From positions 1 through 64,000 of the forward strand of contig CANJKZ010000975.1 of assembly GCA_947471745.1 (NCBI GenBank): a DNA stretch of 64,000 bases, read 5' to 3'. The translations under genes and the position numbers were made by a program. The notes under the pieces were generated by a model. That model searched no databases. It worked only from the letters and a program-made list of their open reading frames with translations, and was not told the origin of the DNA. Source of the DNA: Closterium sp. Naga37s-1. Its lineage: Eukaryota; Streptophyta; Zygnematophyceae; Desmidiales; Closteriaceae. Position 1 is the stretch's first letter; the number at the start of each line of letters is the position of its first letter. Shown here piece after piece: positions 46,660-60,050 of the stretch.

Positions 46660-49600
46660 AGTGCGTTACTTACCCATATGGTTGGCACCAAGAGTGAGTG
46701 CATTAATTACCCATATGGTTGGTACCAAGATTAAGTACGTTACTTACCCATATGGTTGGAACCAAGAGTAAGTGCGTTACTTACCCATATGGTTGGTACC
46801 AAGAGTGAGTGCTTTACTTATCCATAAAGTTGGTACCAAGGGTGAGTGCGTTACTTACCCATGTGGTTGGTACCAAGAGTAAGTGCGTTACTTACCCATA
46901 TGCTTGGAACCAAGAGTAAGTGCATTACTTACCCATATGGTTGGTACCAGGAGTAAGTTCGCTACTTATTCATATGGTTGGCACCAAGAACGAGTGCATT
47001 ACTTACCCATATGGTTGGTACCAAGATAATGTGCGTTACTTACCCATATTCTTGGTACCAAGAGTAACTACATTACTTACCCGTATGATTGGTACCAAGA
47101 GTAAGTGCGTTACTTAACCGTATGGTTGGTACCAAGAGTAAGTGCGTTATTACTGATATGGTTGGTACCTAGAGTAAGTGCGTTACTTCCCCAAATGGTT
47201 GGTACCAAGGGTGAGTGCGTTACATACCCATGTGGTTGGTACCAAAAGTAAGTGCGTTACTTACCAATATGCTTGGTACCAAGAGTAAGTGCATTACTTA
47301 ATCGTGTGGTTGGTACCAAGAGTAAGTGCAATACTTACCCATATGGTTAGTACCAAGTGTGAGTGCGTTACTTACCTATATGGTTGGTTCCAGGAGTAAG
47401 TGCGTTGCTTACCCATATGGTTGGTACCAAGAGTGGGTGCGTTATTTACCCATGTGGTTGGTACCAAGAGTAAGTGCATTTCTTACCCATATGGTTGGTA
47501 CCAAGAGTAAGTGCAATACTTACCCATATGGTTAGTACCAAGTGTGAGTGCGTTACTTACCCATATGGTTGGTACCAAGAGTAAGTGCGTTACTTACCGA
47601 TATGGTTGGTACCCACAGTAAGTGCATTACTTACCCATATGGTTGGTACCAAGAGTACGTGCATTACTTACCCGTATGGTTGGTACCAAGAATATGTGCG
47701 TTACTTACCAGTATGGTTGGTACCAGGAGTAATTGCGTTACTTACCCATATGGTTGGTACAAAGAGTGAATGCGTTACTTACCATGTGGTGGGTAGCATG
47801 GATAAGTGAGCTACTTCCTCGTATGGTTGGCACCAAAAGCGAGTGCATTACTTACCCATATGGTTGGTACCAATAAAAAGTACGTTACTTACCCGTATGG
47901 TTGGAACCAAGAGTAAGTGCGTTACCCCATATGGTTGGTACCAAGAGTAAGTGCGCTACTTACTCATATCGTTGGCACCAAGAACGAGTGCATTACTTAC
48001 CCATATGGTTACTACCAAGATAAAGTGCGTTACTTACCCATATGTTTGGTACCAAGAGTAAGTGCATTACTTACCCGTATGGTTGGTACCAAGAGTAAGT
48101 GCGTTACTTACCCGTATGGTTGGTACCAAGAGTAAGTGCGTTACTTACCGATATGGTTGGTACCTAGAGTAAGTGCGTTACTTACCCAAATGGTTGGTAC
48201 CAAGGGTGAGTGCGTTACCTACCCATGTGGTTGGTACCAAAAGTAAGTGCGTTACTTACCAATATGCTTGGTACCAAGAGTAAGTGCATTACTTACTCAT
48301 ATAGTTGGTACCAAGAGTAAGTTTACCCGTATGGTTGGTTCCAGGAGTAAGTGCGTTGCTTACACATATGGTTGGTACCAAGAGTGAGTGCGTTATTTAC
48401 CCATATGGTTGGTACCAAGAGTAAGTGCGATACTTATCCATATGGTTGGTACCAAGAGTAAGTGCATTTCTCACCCGTATGGTTGGTACCAAGAGTAAGT
48501 GCAATACTTACCCGTATGGTTAATACCAAGTGTGAGTGCGTTACTTACCCATATGGTTGGTACCAAGAGTAAGTGCGTTACTTACCCATATGGTTAGAAC
48601 CAAGAGTGAGTGCATTACTTACCCATATGGTTGGTACCAAGAGTAATTACGTTACTTACACATATGGTTGGTACTAAGAGTAAGTGCGTTACTTACCCAT
48701 ATGGTTGGTACCAACAATGAGTGCGTTACGTCTTCATATGGTTGGTACCAAGATTAAGTTCATTATTTACCCGTATCGTTGGTACCAAGGGTAAGTGTGT
48801 TACTTACCCGTATGGTTGGTACCAAGAGTAAGTGCGTTACTTTCCCATATGGTTGGCACCAAGAGTGAGTGCATTAATTACCCATATGGTTGGTACCAAG
48901 ATTAAGTACGTTACTTACCCATATGGTTGGAACCAAGAGTAAGTGCGTTACTTACCCATATGGTTGGTACCAAGAGTGAGTGCTTTACTTATCCATAAAG
49001 TTGGTACCAAGGGTGAGTGCGTTACTTACCCATGTGGTTGGTACCAAGAGTAAGTGCGTTACTTACCCATATGCTTGGAACCAAGAGTAAGTGCATTACT
49101 TACCCATATGGTTGGTACCAGGAGTAAGTTCGCTACTTATTCATATGGTTGGCACCAAGAACGAGTGCATTACTTACCCATATGGTTGGTACCAAGATAA
49201 AGTGCGTTACTTACCCATATTCTTGGTACCAAGAGTAACTACATTACTTACCCGTATGATTGGTACCAAGAGTAAGTGCGTTACTTAACCGTATGGTTGG
49301 TACCAAGAGTAAGTGCGTTATTACTGATATGGTTGGTACCTAGAGTAAGTGCGTTACTTCCCCAAATGGTTGGTACCAAGGGTGAGTGCGTTACATACCC
49401 ATGTGGTTGGTACCAAAAGTAAGTGCGTTACTTACCAATATGCTTGGTACCAAGAGTAAGTGCATTACTTAATCGTGTGGTTGGTACCAAGAGTAAGTGC
49501 AATACTTACCCATATGGTTAGTACCAAGTGTGAGTGCGTTACTTACCTATATGGTTGGTTCCAGGAGTAAGTGCGTTGCTTACCCATATGGTTGGTACCA

Positions 49601-51014
49601 AGAGTGGGTGCGTTATTTACCCATGTGGTTGGTACCAAGAGTAAGTGCATTTCTTACCCATATGGTTGGTACCAAGAGTAAGTGCAATACTTACCCATAT
49701 GGTTAGTACCAAGTGTGAGTGCGTTACTTACCCATATGGTTGGTACCAAGAGTAAGTGCGTTACTTACCGATATGGTTGGTACCCACAGTAAGTGCATTA
49801 CTTACCCATATGGTTGGTACCAAGAGTACGTGCATTACTTACCCGTATGGTTGGTACCAAGAATATGTGCGTTACTTACCAGTATGGTTGGTACCAGGAG
49901 TAATTGCGTTACTTACCCATATGGTTGGTACAAAGAGTGAATGCGTTACTTACCATGTGGTGGGTAGCATGGATAAGTGAGCTACTTCCTCGTATGGTTG
50001 GCACCAAAAGCGAGTGCATTACTTACCCATATGGTTGGTACCAATAAAAAGTACGTTACTTACCCGTATGGTTGGAACCAAGAGTAAGTGCGTTACCCCA
50101 TATGGTTGGTACCAAGAGTAAGTGCGCTACTTACTCATATCGTTGGCACCAAGAACGAGTGCATTACTTACCCATATGGTTACTACCAAGATAAAGTGCG
50201 TTACTTACCCATATGTTTGGTACCAAGAGTAAGTGCATTACTTACCCGTATGGTTGGTACCAAGAGTAAGTGCGTTACTTACCCGTATGGTTGGTACCAA
50301 GAGTAAGTGCGTTACTTACCGATATGGTTGGTACCTAGAGTAAGTGCGTTACTTACCCAAATGGTTGGTACCAAGGGTGAGTGCGTTACCTACCCATGTG
50401 GTTGGTACCAAAAGTAAGTGCGTTACTTACCAATATGCTTGGTACCAAGAGTAAGTGCATTACTTACTCATATAGTTGGTACCAAGAGTAAGTTTACCCG
50501 TATGGTTGGTTCCAGGAGTAAGTGCGTTGCTTACACATATGGTTGGTACCAAGAGTGAGTGCGTTATTTACCCATATGGTTGGTACCAAGAGTAAGTGCG
50601 ATACTTATCCATATGGTTGGTACCAAGAGTAAGTGCATTTCTCACCCGTATGGTTGGTACCAAGAGTAAGTGCAATACTTACCCGTATGGTTAATACCAA
50701 GTGTGAGTGCGTTACTTACCCATATGGTTGGTACCAAGAGTAAGTGCGTTACTTACCCATATGGTTAGAACCAAGAGTGAGTGCATTACTTACCCATATG
50801 GTTGGTACCAAGAGTAATTACGTTACTTACACATATGGTTGGTACTAAGAGTAAGTGCGTTACTTACCCATATGGTTGGTACCAACAATGAGTGCGTTAC
50901 GTCTTCATATGGTTGGTACCAAGATTAAGTTCATTATTTACCCGTATCGTTGGTACCAAGGGTAAGTGTGTTACTTACCCGTATGGTTGGTACCAAGAGT
51001 AAGTGCGTTACTTT
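46660..51014 (+). repeat. Near-identical 2171-bp tandem duplication
   Basis: The block from about 46683 to 48853 is repeated from 48854 to about 51014 at a constant offset of 2171 bp. Irregular features such as a short GTTACCCC monomer, the CCATGTGGTGGGTAGC variant and GAGTAAGTTTACCCG recur in both. I noticed very few differences, one of them near 47031 versus 49202. It is the most recent duplication in the window by identity. Confidence 0.92.
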
Positions 51015-54000
51015 CTCATATGGTTGGTACCAAGAGTGAGTGCGTTACTTACCCATATGGTTGGTACTAGGAGTAAGTGTGTTACTTACCCATACGATTA
51101 GAACCAAGAGTGAGTGCGTTACTTACCCATATGGTTGGTACCAAGAGTAAGTGCGTTATTACCCAAATGGTTGGTACCTAGAGTGAGTGCATTACTTACC
51201 CATATGGTTGGTACCAAGAGTAAGGGCGTTACTTACCCGTATGGTTGGTACCAAGAGTAAGTGCGTTACTTACCTATATTGTTGGTACCAAGAGTGAGTG
51301 CGTTACTTACTCATATAGTTGGTGCCAAGAGGGAGGGCGTTATGTATTCATATTGTTGGTAATAAGATAATTCGTTCCTAAACCATATGGTTGGCACCAA
51401 GAGTGAGTGCGTTACATACCCATATGGTTCGTACCAAGGGTAAGTGCATTAGTTACTCATATGGTTGGCACCAAGAGTGAGTGCATTACTTACCCATATG
51501 GTTGGTACCAAGAGTAAGTGCGTTACTTACCTATATTGTTGGTACCAAGAGTGAGTGGGTTACTTACCCGTATGGTTGGTATCAAGAGTAAGTGCGTTAC
51601 TTACCCATACGGTTGGTACTAAGAGGAAGTGCGTTACTTACCCATATGGTTGGTACCAAGAGTTATGGTTGGTACCAACAATGAGTGCGTTACGTATTCA
51701 TACTGTTGGTATTAAAAGTAAGTGCGTTACTTACTCATAACTTGCCACCAAGTGTGAGTGCATTACCTACCATATATTTCTGGTACCAAGAGTAAGTGCG
51801 TAATTTACCCGTATGGCTGGTTCCAAGAGTAAGTGCGTTACTTACCCATATGTTTGGTACCAAGAGTAAGTGCGTTCCTTACTCATATCGTTGGCACCAA
51901 GAGTGAGTGCATTACTTAACCATATGGTTGGTACCAAGAGTTAGAGCGTTACTTACTCGTATGGTTGGTACCCAGAGTAAGTGCGTTACTTACCCATATG
52001 GTTGGTACAACGAGTGAGTGCGTTACTAACCGATATGGTTGGTACCAAGAGTAAATGCGTTACTTACCAATATGGTTGGTACCAAGTGAAAGTGCGTTAC
52101 TTACCCGTATGATTGGATCCAAGAGTAAGTGCGTTACCTCCCCATATGGTTGGTACCTAGAGTGAGTGCATTACTTACCCATATAGTTGGTACCAAGAGT
52201 AAGTGCGTTACTTACCCGTATGGTTGGTACCAAGAGTAAGTGCGTTACTTACCTATATTGTTGGTACCAAGAGTGAGTGCGTTACTTACTCATATGGTTG
52301 ATACCAAGAGTGAGTGCGTTATGTATTCATATTGTTGGTATTAAGAGAGTGCGTTCCTAAACCATATGGTTGGCACCAAGAGTGAGTGCATTACTTACCC
52401 ATATGGTTGGTACCAAGAGTAAGTGCGTTACTTACCTATATTGTTGGTACCAAGAGTGAGTGCGTTACTTACCCGTATGGTTGGTATCAAGAGTAAGTGC
52501 GTTACTTACTCATATGGTTGGCACCAAGAGTAAGTGCATTATTTAACCATATGGTTGGTACCAAGCGTTAGTGCGTTACTTACCCGTACGGTTGGTACCA
52601 AGAATATGTGCGTTACTTACTTATATGGTTGGTACCAAGAGTGAGTGCGTTACTTACCCATATTGTTGGTGCCAAGAGAATGTATGTTACTTACCCATGT
52701 TGTTGGTACTAAGAGTAAGTGCGTTACTTACCCATATAGTTGGTACCAACAGTGTGCGTTTATTACTCATATGGTTGGTACCTAGTGTGAGTGCGTTATG
52801 TATTCATAGTGTAGGTATTAGGAGTGAGTGCATTACTTACTCATATGGTTGGTACCAAGATTATATGCGTTACTTACCCGTATGGTTGGTACTCAGAGTA
52901 AGTTTGTTACTTACCCATATGGTTGGTACCAAGACTGAGTGTGTTACTTACCCATGTGGTTGGTACCAAGACAAAATGTCTTACTTACTCATATGGTTGG
53001 CACCAAGAGTGAGTGCAAAATTTACCCATATGGTTGGTACCAAGATAGATTTCGTTGGTTACCTGTATGGTTGGTACCAAAAGTAAGTGCGTTACTTACC
53101 CATATGTTGGTACGAAGAGTGAGTGCATTACTTACCCGTATGATTGGTACCAAGAGTAAGTGCGTAACTTACCCATATCGTTGGTACCAAGGGTAAGTGC
53201 ATTACTCACCCATATGGTTGGTACCAAGACTAAGTGCGTTACTTACCCGTATGGTTAGTACCAAGAGTGAATCATTCCTTACCCATGTGGTTGGTACCAA
53301 GAGATAGTGCGCTACTTACTCGTATGGTTGGCACCAAGAGTGAGTGCAGTACTTATGGGTATGGTTGGTACCAAGAGTAAGTGCGTTACTTACCCGTATG
53401 GTTGGTACCAAGAGTAAGTGCATTACTTACCCATATGGTTGGTACCAAGAGTAAGTGCGTTACTTACCCATGTGGTTGGTACCAAGAGTAAATGCTTTAC
53501 TTACCCATATGGTTGGTACCAAGAGGAAGTGCGTTACTTACCCGTATGGTTGATACCAAGAGTACATGCGTTACTTTCCCGTATGGTTGGTACCAAGAGT
53601 AAGTGCGTTACTTACTCATTTGGTTGGTACCAAGAGTGAGTGCGTTACTTACTCATTTGGTTGGTACCAATAGTAAGTGCGTTACTTACCCATGTGGTTG
53701 GTACCAAGAGGAAGTGCGTTACTGACCCGTATGGTTGATACCAAGAGTACATGCGTTACTTACCCGTATGGTTGGTACCAAGAGTAAGTGCGTTACTTAC
53801 TCATTTGGTTGGTACCAAGAGTGAGTGCGTTACTTACTCATTTGATTGGTACCAATAGTAAGTGCGTTACTTACCCGTATGGTTGGTACCAAGACTAAGT
53901 GCGTTACTTACCCATATGGTTGGTACCAAGAGTAAGTGCATTACTTACCCGTTTCGTTGGTACCAAGAGTAAGTGCGTTACTTTCTCATATGGTTGGCAC

Positions 54001-56041
54001 CAAGAATGTGTGCATTATCTACCCATATAATTGGTACCAAGATTAAGTACGTTACTTACCCGTATGGTTGGTACCAAGAGTAAGTTCGTTACTTACATGT
54101 ATGCTTGGTACCAAGAGTAAGTGCGTTACTTCCTCATTTGGTTGGTACCAAGAGTAAGTGCGTTACTTACTCATTTCGTTGGTACCAAGAGTAACTGCGT
54201 TACTTATCCATATGGTTGGTACCAATAGTAAGTGCGTTACTTACCCGTATGGTTGGTACCAAGAGTACATGTGTTACTTACACGAATGGTTGGTACCAAG
54301 AGTAAGTGCGTTACTTACTCATTTGGTTGGTACCAAGAGTAAGTGCGTTCCTTACCCGTATACATTACTTACTCGATATGGTTGGTACCAAGAGTAAGTG
54401 CGTTACTTACCCGTATGGTTGGTACCAAGCGAAAGTGCGTTACTTACCCATATGCTTGGTACCAAGAATAAGTGCATTACTTACCCATATGGTTGGATCC
54501 AATAGTAAGTGCGTTATTTACTGATATGGTTGGTACCAATAGTAAGTGTGTTAGGTACCTATATGGTTGGTACCAAGAGTGAGTGCGTTAAGTATTCATA
54601 TTGTTGGTACTAAGAGTAACTACGTTACTTACTCATATGGTTGGCACGAAGAGTGCATATATTACTTGCCCGTATGGTTGGTACCAAGAGTAAGTGTGTA
54701 ACTTGCCCATATGGTTGGTACCAAGAGTGAGTGCGTTACTTACCCATGTGGTTGGTACCAAGAGTATGTGCGTTACTTACCTGTATGGTTGGTACCAAGA
54801 GTAAGTGCGTTACTTACCCATATGGTTCGTACCAAGAGTAAGTGCATTGCTTACCCGTATGGTTGGTACCAAGAGTAAGTGCGTTACTTACTCATATGGT
54901 TGGCACCAAGAGTGAGTGCACTACCTACCCATATAATTGGGACCAAGATTAAGTACATTACTTACCTATATGGTTGGTACCAAGAGTAAGTGCGTTACTT
55001 GCACGTATGGTTGGTACCAAAAGTAAGTGCGTTACTTGTTCATTTCGTTGGTACCAAGAGTAAGTGCGTTACTTATTCATATGGTTGGTACCAAGAGTAA
55101 GTGCATTGCTTACCTGTATGGTTGGTACCAAGAGTAAGTGCGTTACTTTCCCGTACGGTTGGTACCAAGAGTAAGTGCGTTACTTACCCGTATGGTTGGT
55201 ACCAAGAGTGAGTGCGTTACTTATTCATATCGTTGGCACCAAGGGTGCATACATTACTTACCCGATATGGTTGGTACCAAGATTATGTGCGTTACTTACC
55301 CGTATGGTTGGTACCAAGAGTAAGTGCGTTACTTACCCATATGGTTGGTACCAAGAGTGAGTGCGTTACTTACCCATATGGTTGGTACCAATAGTAAGTG
55401 CGTTACTTACCCATATGGTTGGTACCAATAGTAAGTGCGTTATTTACCGATATGGTTGGTACCAATAGTAAGTGTGTTAGGTACCTATATGGTTGGTACC
55501 AAGAGTGAGTCCGTTAAATATTCATATTGTTGGTACTAAGAGTAACTGCGTTACGTACTCATGAGGTTGGCATGAAGAGTGCATACATTACTTGCCCGTA
55601 TGGTTGGTACCAAGAGTAAGTGCGTTACTTACCCGTATGGTTGGTACCAAGAGTAAGTGTGTAACTTGCCCATATGGTTTGTACCAAGAGTGAGTGCGTT
55701 ACTTACCCATGTGGTTGGTACCACTAGCATGTGTGTTACTTACCTGTATGGTTGGTACCAGGAGTAAGTGCGTTACTTACCCATATGGTTCGTACCAAGA
55801 GTAAGTGCGTTATTTACCCGTATGGTTGGTACCCAGAGTACGTGCGTTACTCACCCATGTGGTTGGTACCAAGAGTAAGTGCGTTACTTACTCATTTGAT
55901 TGGTACCAAGAGTAAGTGTGTTACTTACCTGTATGGTTGGTACCAAGTGTAAGTGCGTTACTTACCCATATGGTTGGTACCAAGAGTAAGTGCGTTACTT
56001 ACCCGTATGGTTGGTACCAAGAGTTAGTGCGTTACTTACCC

Positions 56042-57950
56042 GGACAACAGGAGGAGACGACTCTGGCCAAGGAGGAGGAAAAACATCCGGGGAGGAGTCC
56101 AGAAGAGGAGGAAGGAAGACCAAGGGTTAGGAGGCCACTCACAGGCGGGAACAACTGCTGCAAAACTGACAGCTGCGGCGTCTGCTGCTGCTCCTGGCGC
56201 TCCAGCTCCTGCTGCTGCTGCTGCTCCAGCTCCAGTCTCTCCTGCACCAACCTCTCCTGCTCCTCTCGCTCATGCTGAAGAAGAGCCTGGTGACGAGTCG
56301 GGTAGAGGTGGGGAGTTGGAGGAGGTGCCGCAGTAGAAGTGTCTCCAACGCCAATCTCCTCATAACAGTCACCTCCAACTCTAGCACCCCCAGAATAAGC
56401 ACCCCCAGAACTAGCACCTCCAGTACCAGCACCCTCAACTCCAGTACTCTCAGAAACGACACCTCCAGAGCCTGCACCCTCAGCTCCAACACGCCCAGAA
56501 CTGGCACCACCAGTGCCTGCACCCTCAGCTCCAACACCCTCATAACTAGCACCCCCAGTATCAGTACCCTCAGCTCCAGCACCCTCAGAGCCAGCACCTC
56601 CAACTCCCGTGCCTCCTGCACTAACACCCCCAGTGTCGACTGCCACCTGTCGCGGTAGTGCCGGCGGCTGCTGCGGTGATTGCGAGGACGACTGTGGGGA
56701 AGGGGGTGGTACCTGACGTGCTACCGAGCGGAGAGGGGTAGCGTGGGGCACACCAGACGGGGCAGGACCAGGGGGGGGCGGGTGTACCGGAGGAGCGGGA
56801 GCAGGAGGAGGAGAGGGGGCGAGGAAAAGGGGAGGGGGGGGGAACCGGGAGACCTCGACAGGGGAACCGGGTGTAGTATGACACGGACTCGTCAAAGATG
56901 ACGTCTCGAGAGTCAAACAATCGGTGGAGAGGCGGGTGGTAAAACGTTTGGTCAGAGGACACAAAGGAGGGCGCGAGCTGAGTGCTTGTTCGCAGAGGTG
57001 TCGCGGACAAGCGCAAGGTAGCCTTAGACACGAAAATCCGACGCAACTCCAGGGGACCCAGTCCAAAGACTGGTCGGTGAAGCCTCTGGCTGTGAGACAC
57101 AGGACCAGAGGTACAGCTGGTGGGCGGCGTCGCGAACCGCGTAGGGCCATAGAATATGGGGCGCAAGGGCATGGATCATGGAGGTGCGCGCAATCTCCGT
57201 TCTGCTGTGGGGACTCTGGAAGCGTCCAGGATTGGGTGATGCCCTGCTCGCTACAGAATCCGGCAAGAATGCCGGAGCGAAACTCACCCCCACTGTCAGA
57301 TTGAAGATAACCAACACGACGGCCACGAGTGGTCTCGGTGGCCAGCAACCACCGGATCAGTGTAGAAGTCACGTCGGACTCCTTCGCCAGGGGGGGACAT
57401 GGTGGTGTAGCGGGAGTAGTCGTCAACGACCACCAGAAAGAAGCTCTCCCTCTCGGGCCCAAGGTTAGGGGCGGGGCCCCAAACGTCCAAGTGGAGAGTC
57501 TGGAAGGGTGCGGTGGCCGGACAAAAGGAGGAGGAGTGAGGACTGGCATGTAGCCGACCCTCGATGCAAGGAGTGCACGACAACGCAGGCGAAGGAGGAA
57601 GCGATGCAAAGCCGCGCGGGAGGCCCGAGACAAGTCGCTGGCTAGCCATTCTGCAGAGGCGTGGGAGGGACGGGTGACCAAGACGGTGGTGCCACAGCAC
57701 TGTCGGGTAGGAGAGGGACCTACAGGAGCACTACACAGCTACCTGACCAGTCGCAGCTACCTGGGGGTACGCAGTACGCAGAACGTAAAGACCTGAGCCG
57801 GGCTCCGTGGTGAACATGGCAAGAAGCGTCCCGATGGAAGCGACCGTACAGATCGCAGTCCTCCCGTGCCCAAGAAAGGTGGCCGTGATCGCACGATCCT
57901 GAAGGTATCCAACACCCACCAAGTTCCGAGAGAACGAGGGGATGTGGAGC
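56042..57950 (-). mobile_element. Broken Copia copy A (protease tail, integrase, hinge)
   Basis: Minus-strand remnants of a Copia family unlike the one at 33-40 kb. From right to left they include the end of the protease region (PSFSRNLVGVGYLQDRA; EPGSGLYVLRTAYPQVAA), the GAG-pre-integrase motif LWHHRLGHPSLPRL and C-C of the integrase zinc site (CTPCIEG). Integrase core pieces follow (HLDVWGPAPNLGP, QSDSGGEF, ESPQQNG), then a Pro-rich and Gly/Ala-rich hinge ending in a Glu/Gln-rich stretch (LEQQQQQELERQEQQQ). The copy abuts the satellite at its hinge end. No reverse transcriptase or RNase H is seen. It is broken, with many breaks, and looks old. Confidence 0.85.
56380..56640 (-). repeat. Low-complexity hinge repeat, copy A
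   Basis: Imperfect short tandem repeats rich in CAGCACCC and CTCAGCTCC on the plus strand. On the minus strand they encode Gly-Ala-Glu/Gly-Gly-Ala runs such as GAGAEGTDTGGASYEG. They belong to the linker after the integrase. Confidence 0.75.
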
Positions 57951-58221
57951 CAGAGAGGACACCACAGCTCCAGAACCTCCAGCTCCAGCACCCTCAGCAG
58001 CTCCAGAACCTCCAGCAGAAACAACTCTAGTAGCAGAGTCACCAGCTCCAGCGCCTCCCGTAGCAGGGCCCCTAGCTCCAGCAGCGCGACCCTGACGGCC
58101 AACGTACCACTCACTCAGCTGCTGTGGGGAGAGAGGGAGTCGACTACGAGAGTGCAGCGGCGAGGCACCAGCGGAGCGACCACGGAGACGGCCGCTCCAG
58201 GGAGACTGCTCACCAGACGCC

Positions 58222-58440
58222 TCAGCGCCCCCAGGTGCAGCACCCCCAGACTCAGTACCCCCAGACTCCTCACGCCCAGGCTCAGCACCTCCAGTCTCCG
58301 CACCCCCAGGCTCCGCACCTCCAGGCTCCGCACCCCCAGGCTCCGCACCTCCAGGCTCTGCACCCCCAGGCTCAGCACCCCCAGGCTCCGCACGCGCAGG
58401 CTCAGCACCCCCAGAAGCAGCACCCCGAGCAGGACCACCC
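58222..58440 (-). repeat. 15-bp tandem repeat in hinge of copy B
   Basis: Repeats of a 15-bp unit (plus strand GGCTCCGCACCCCCA and variants), encoding the pentapeptide GGAEP many times on the minus strand. This lies in the linker after the integrase, a region that often varies in copy number between elements. Confidence 0.85.
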
Positions 58441-60050
58441 TCAGCAGGACCTGAGTCACCAGTGACCTCAACCGGCGCAGTCAAGGGAGGAGGGTCTACC
58501 TGAGACACACCTGAAGGAGCAGGACCGGGAGTGGGGAGGGGGTCTACCTGGGGAGCACCTGGAGCGAGGAAGAGCGGCGGGGGGGGGAGAGGGGCAGTGC
58601 GGTAGGGGAAGAGACGGTAAAAGGGAACCGACTCGTCGAACGTGACGTCCTGAGAGGGGAAGACACGGCGCGAGGTGGGGTGGTAAAACTGCCAACCAGG
58701 CGCGTCAGGGACAAAGCCAAGGAAGACACAGGGAACAGCGCAGGCGGAGAGCTTGTCCGCGGTGGTATCGCGGACAAAGGCACGAGCACCCCAGACCCGG
58801 AAACGCGACGCATCGCCAACCTTCCCCGTCCACAGCAGTGTGGGCGAGGTCTCCGGCAAGGAGACACGGGGCCAGAGGTTGAGCTGATGCGCGGCGTACC
58901 GGACCGCAAACGGCCACAGAAAATGGGGGGCAGCCGCATGGATCATGGAGGTACGAGCGACCTCCATGACCAAGCCAATGCGGCGCTCAGCAACCCCATT
59001 CTGCTGCGGAGAGGCCGGAAGCGTGAACGTCTGGCGGATGCCGTGCTCCGCACAGAAGGCTGCCAAGAGGTCTGAGGAGAACTCACCACCTCTGTCAGAG
59101 TGCAGACGCAGGACAGGAAAGTCTGACTGGAACCGCTCGCGGAGCTGGAGACGAACAGCGCGGATCCGCGCCAAAGGAGGGTCTGGTGCGACAAGGCGCG
59201 ACACGAGCAGGGGGCCGCTAGCTGACCTGACGCAGACGCAGACGCAGCTACCTGAGGGGACTCAGTGGTCAGTGTGTACAGGCCCGACCCCGGCTGCCGA
59301 GTGAAGGTAGCCAGGTGACGACCCGTCTGAGCACACGTGCAGTGTGTCACACGCTCGTAGGCAGGGGTGAACTGGTGAACACCCGCGTCCTGGAGCGCAG
59401 AACCCGCCACCAAATTCGTAGAGAACGAGGGGAGGTAAAGACCCGACAGTGTGCCGGACGGGACAGCAGGACAAGGGAGGACAGTGGTGGAGGTCGCACG
59501 GACTGGACCCCCAGAGGGGTCTGCCAGGGAGACTGCAACCGGCCGACTGAGCGGCGTGAGGGTGGTGCTGTCGCGAAAGAAGGAGCGAGAAGCACCGGAG
59601 TCAAGTGTGAAGGTGTACAAGGCTTCAGCAGGCGCAGTACCAGAGAGAGCAAACTCACCAGCACCTGGAGCAGCAGCCTCACCAGCACCTAGAGCAGGAG
59701 ACGCACTAGCACCTAGAGCAGCAGCCTCACCAGCACCTAGAGCAGCAGGCTCTATACCTGGGTCAGGCGGTACGCACAGGTAACAGGCACGGTCAGCACT
59801 AGTAGGCAATGCATACATGGCAGTGAGAATAGCATCATAGTCAAGAGCAAAGATATCTACCTTCTGTCCAAGCAGCTCCAGCCAGGTGGGGAGCTCAGCC
59901 TCGTCGCCAAACTCGGTACGCCAGGCGTCGCTCAGACGGGCGAAGCAGCGGGACTGTGTGTGACCAGGCGTCCCGCAAGCCTGACGAGCCCGATCACCTG
60001 TGCGAATGACGTACGGGCAGCGAACGGTACTCAAAGACCCTCATCTCTGA

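Larger units (their letters stand above)
40183..56041 (+). repeat. 37-bp satellite array, block 5
   Basis: Forward monomers from the Copia element to the end of the array; the last monomer stops at TTACCC against GC-rich sequence. The CCGATATGG and TACCCAGAG mix continues to about 46 kb. Later blocks use GGCACCAAGAG, CATATTGTTGG and CTCATTTGG variants and are more irregular at 51-56 kb. No gene and no further insertion of more than a few bases was seen. Confidence 0.96.

Noticed and set aside
1114-55952. Dozens of 60-140 codon open frames in the satellite, encoding repeats such as LPVWLVPRVSALLTHMVGTK
   Set aside because: A 37-bp period is not divisible by 3, so three monomers (111 bp) make a 37-codon cycle through all frames. 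The frequent TAA in GAGTAAG closes a frame once per cycle. Frame lengths are often 37n-1 codons (73, 110), set by point variants of that TAA. There is no conserved start context and no selection for one frame.
1-56041. CRISPR-like array of 37-bp repeats
   Set aside because: There are no unique spacers; monomers are directly adjacent, and the surroundings are eukaryotic LTR elements.
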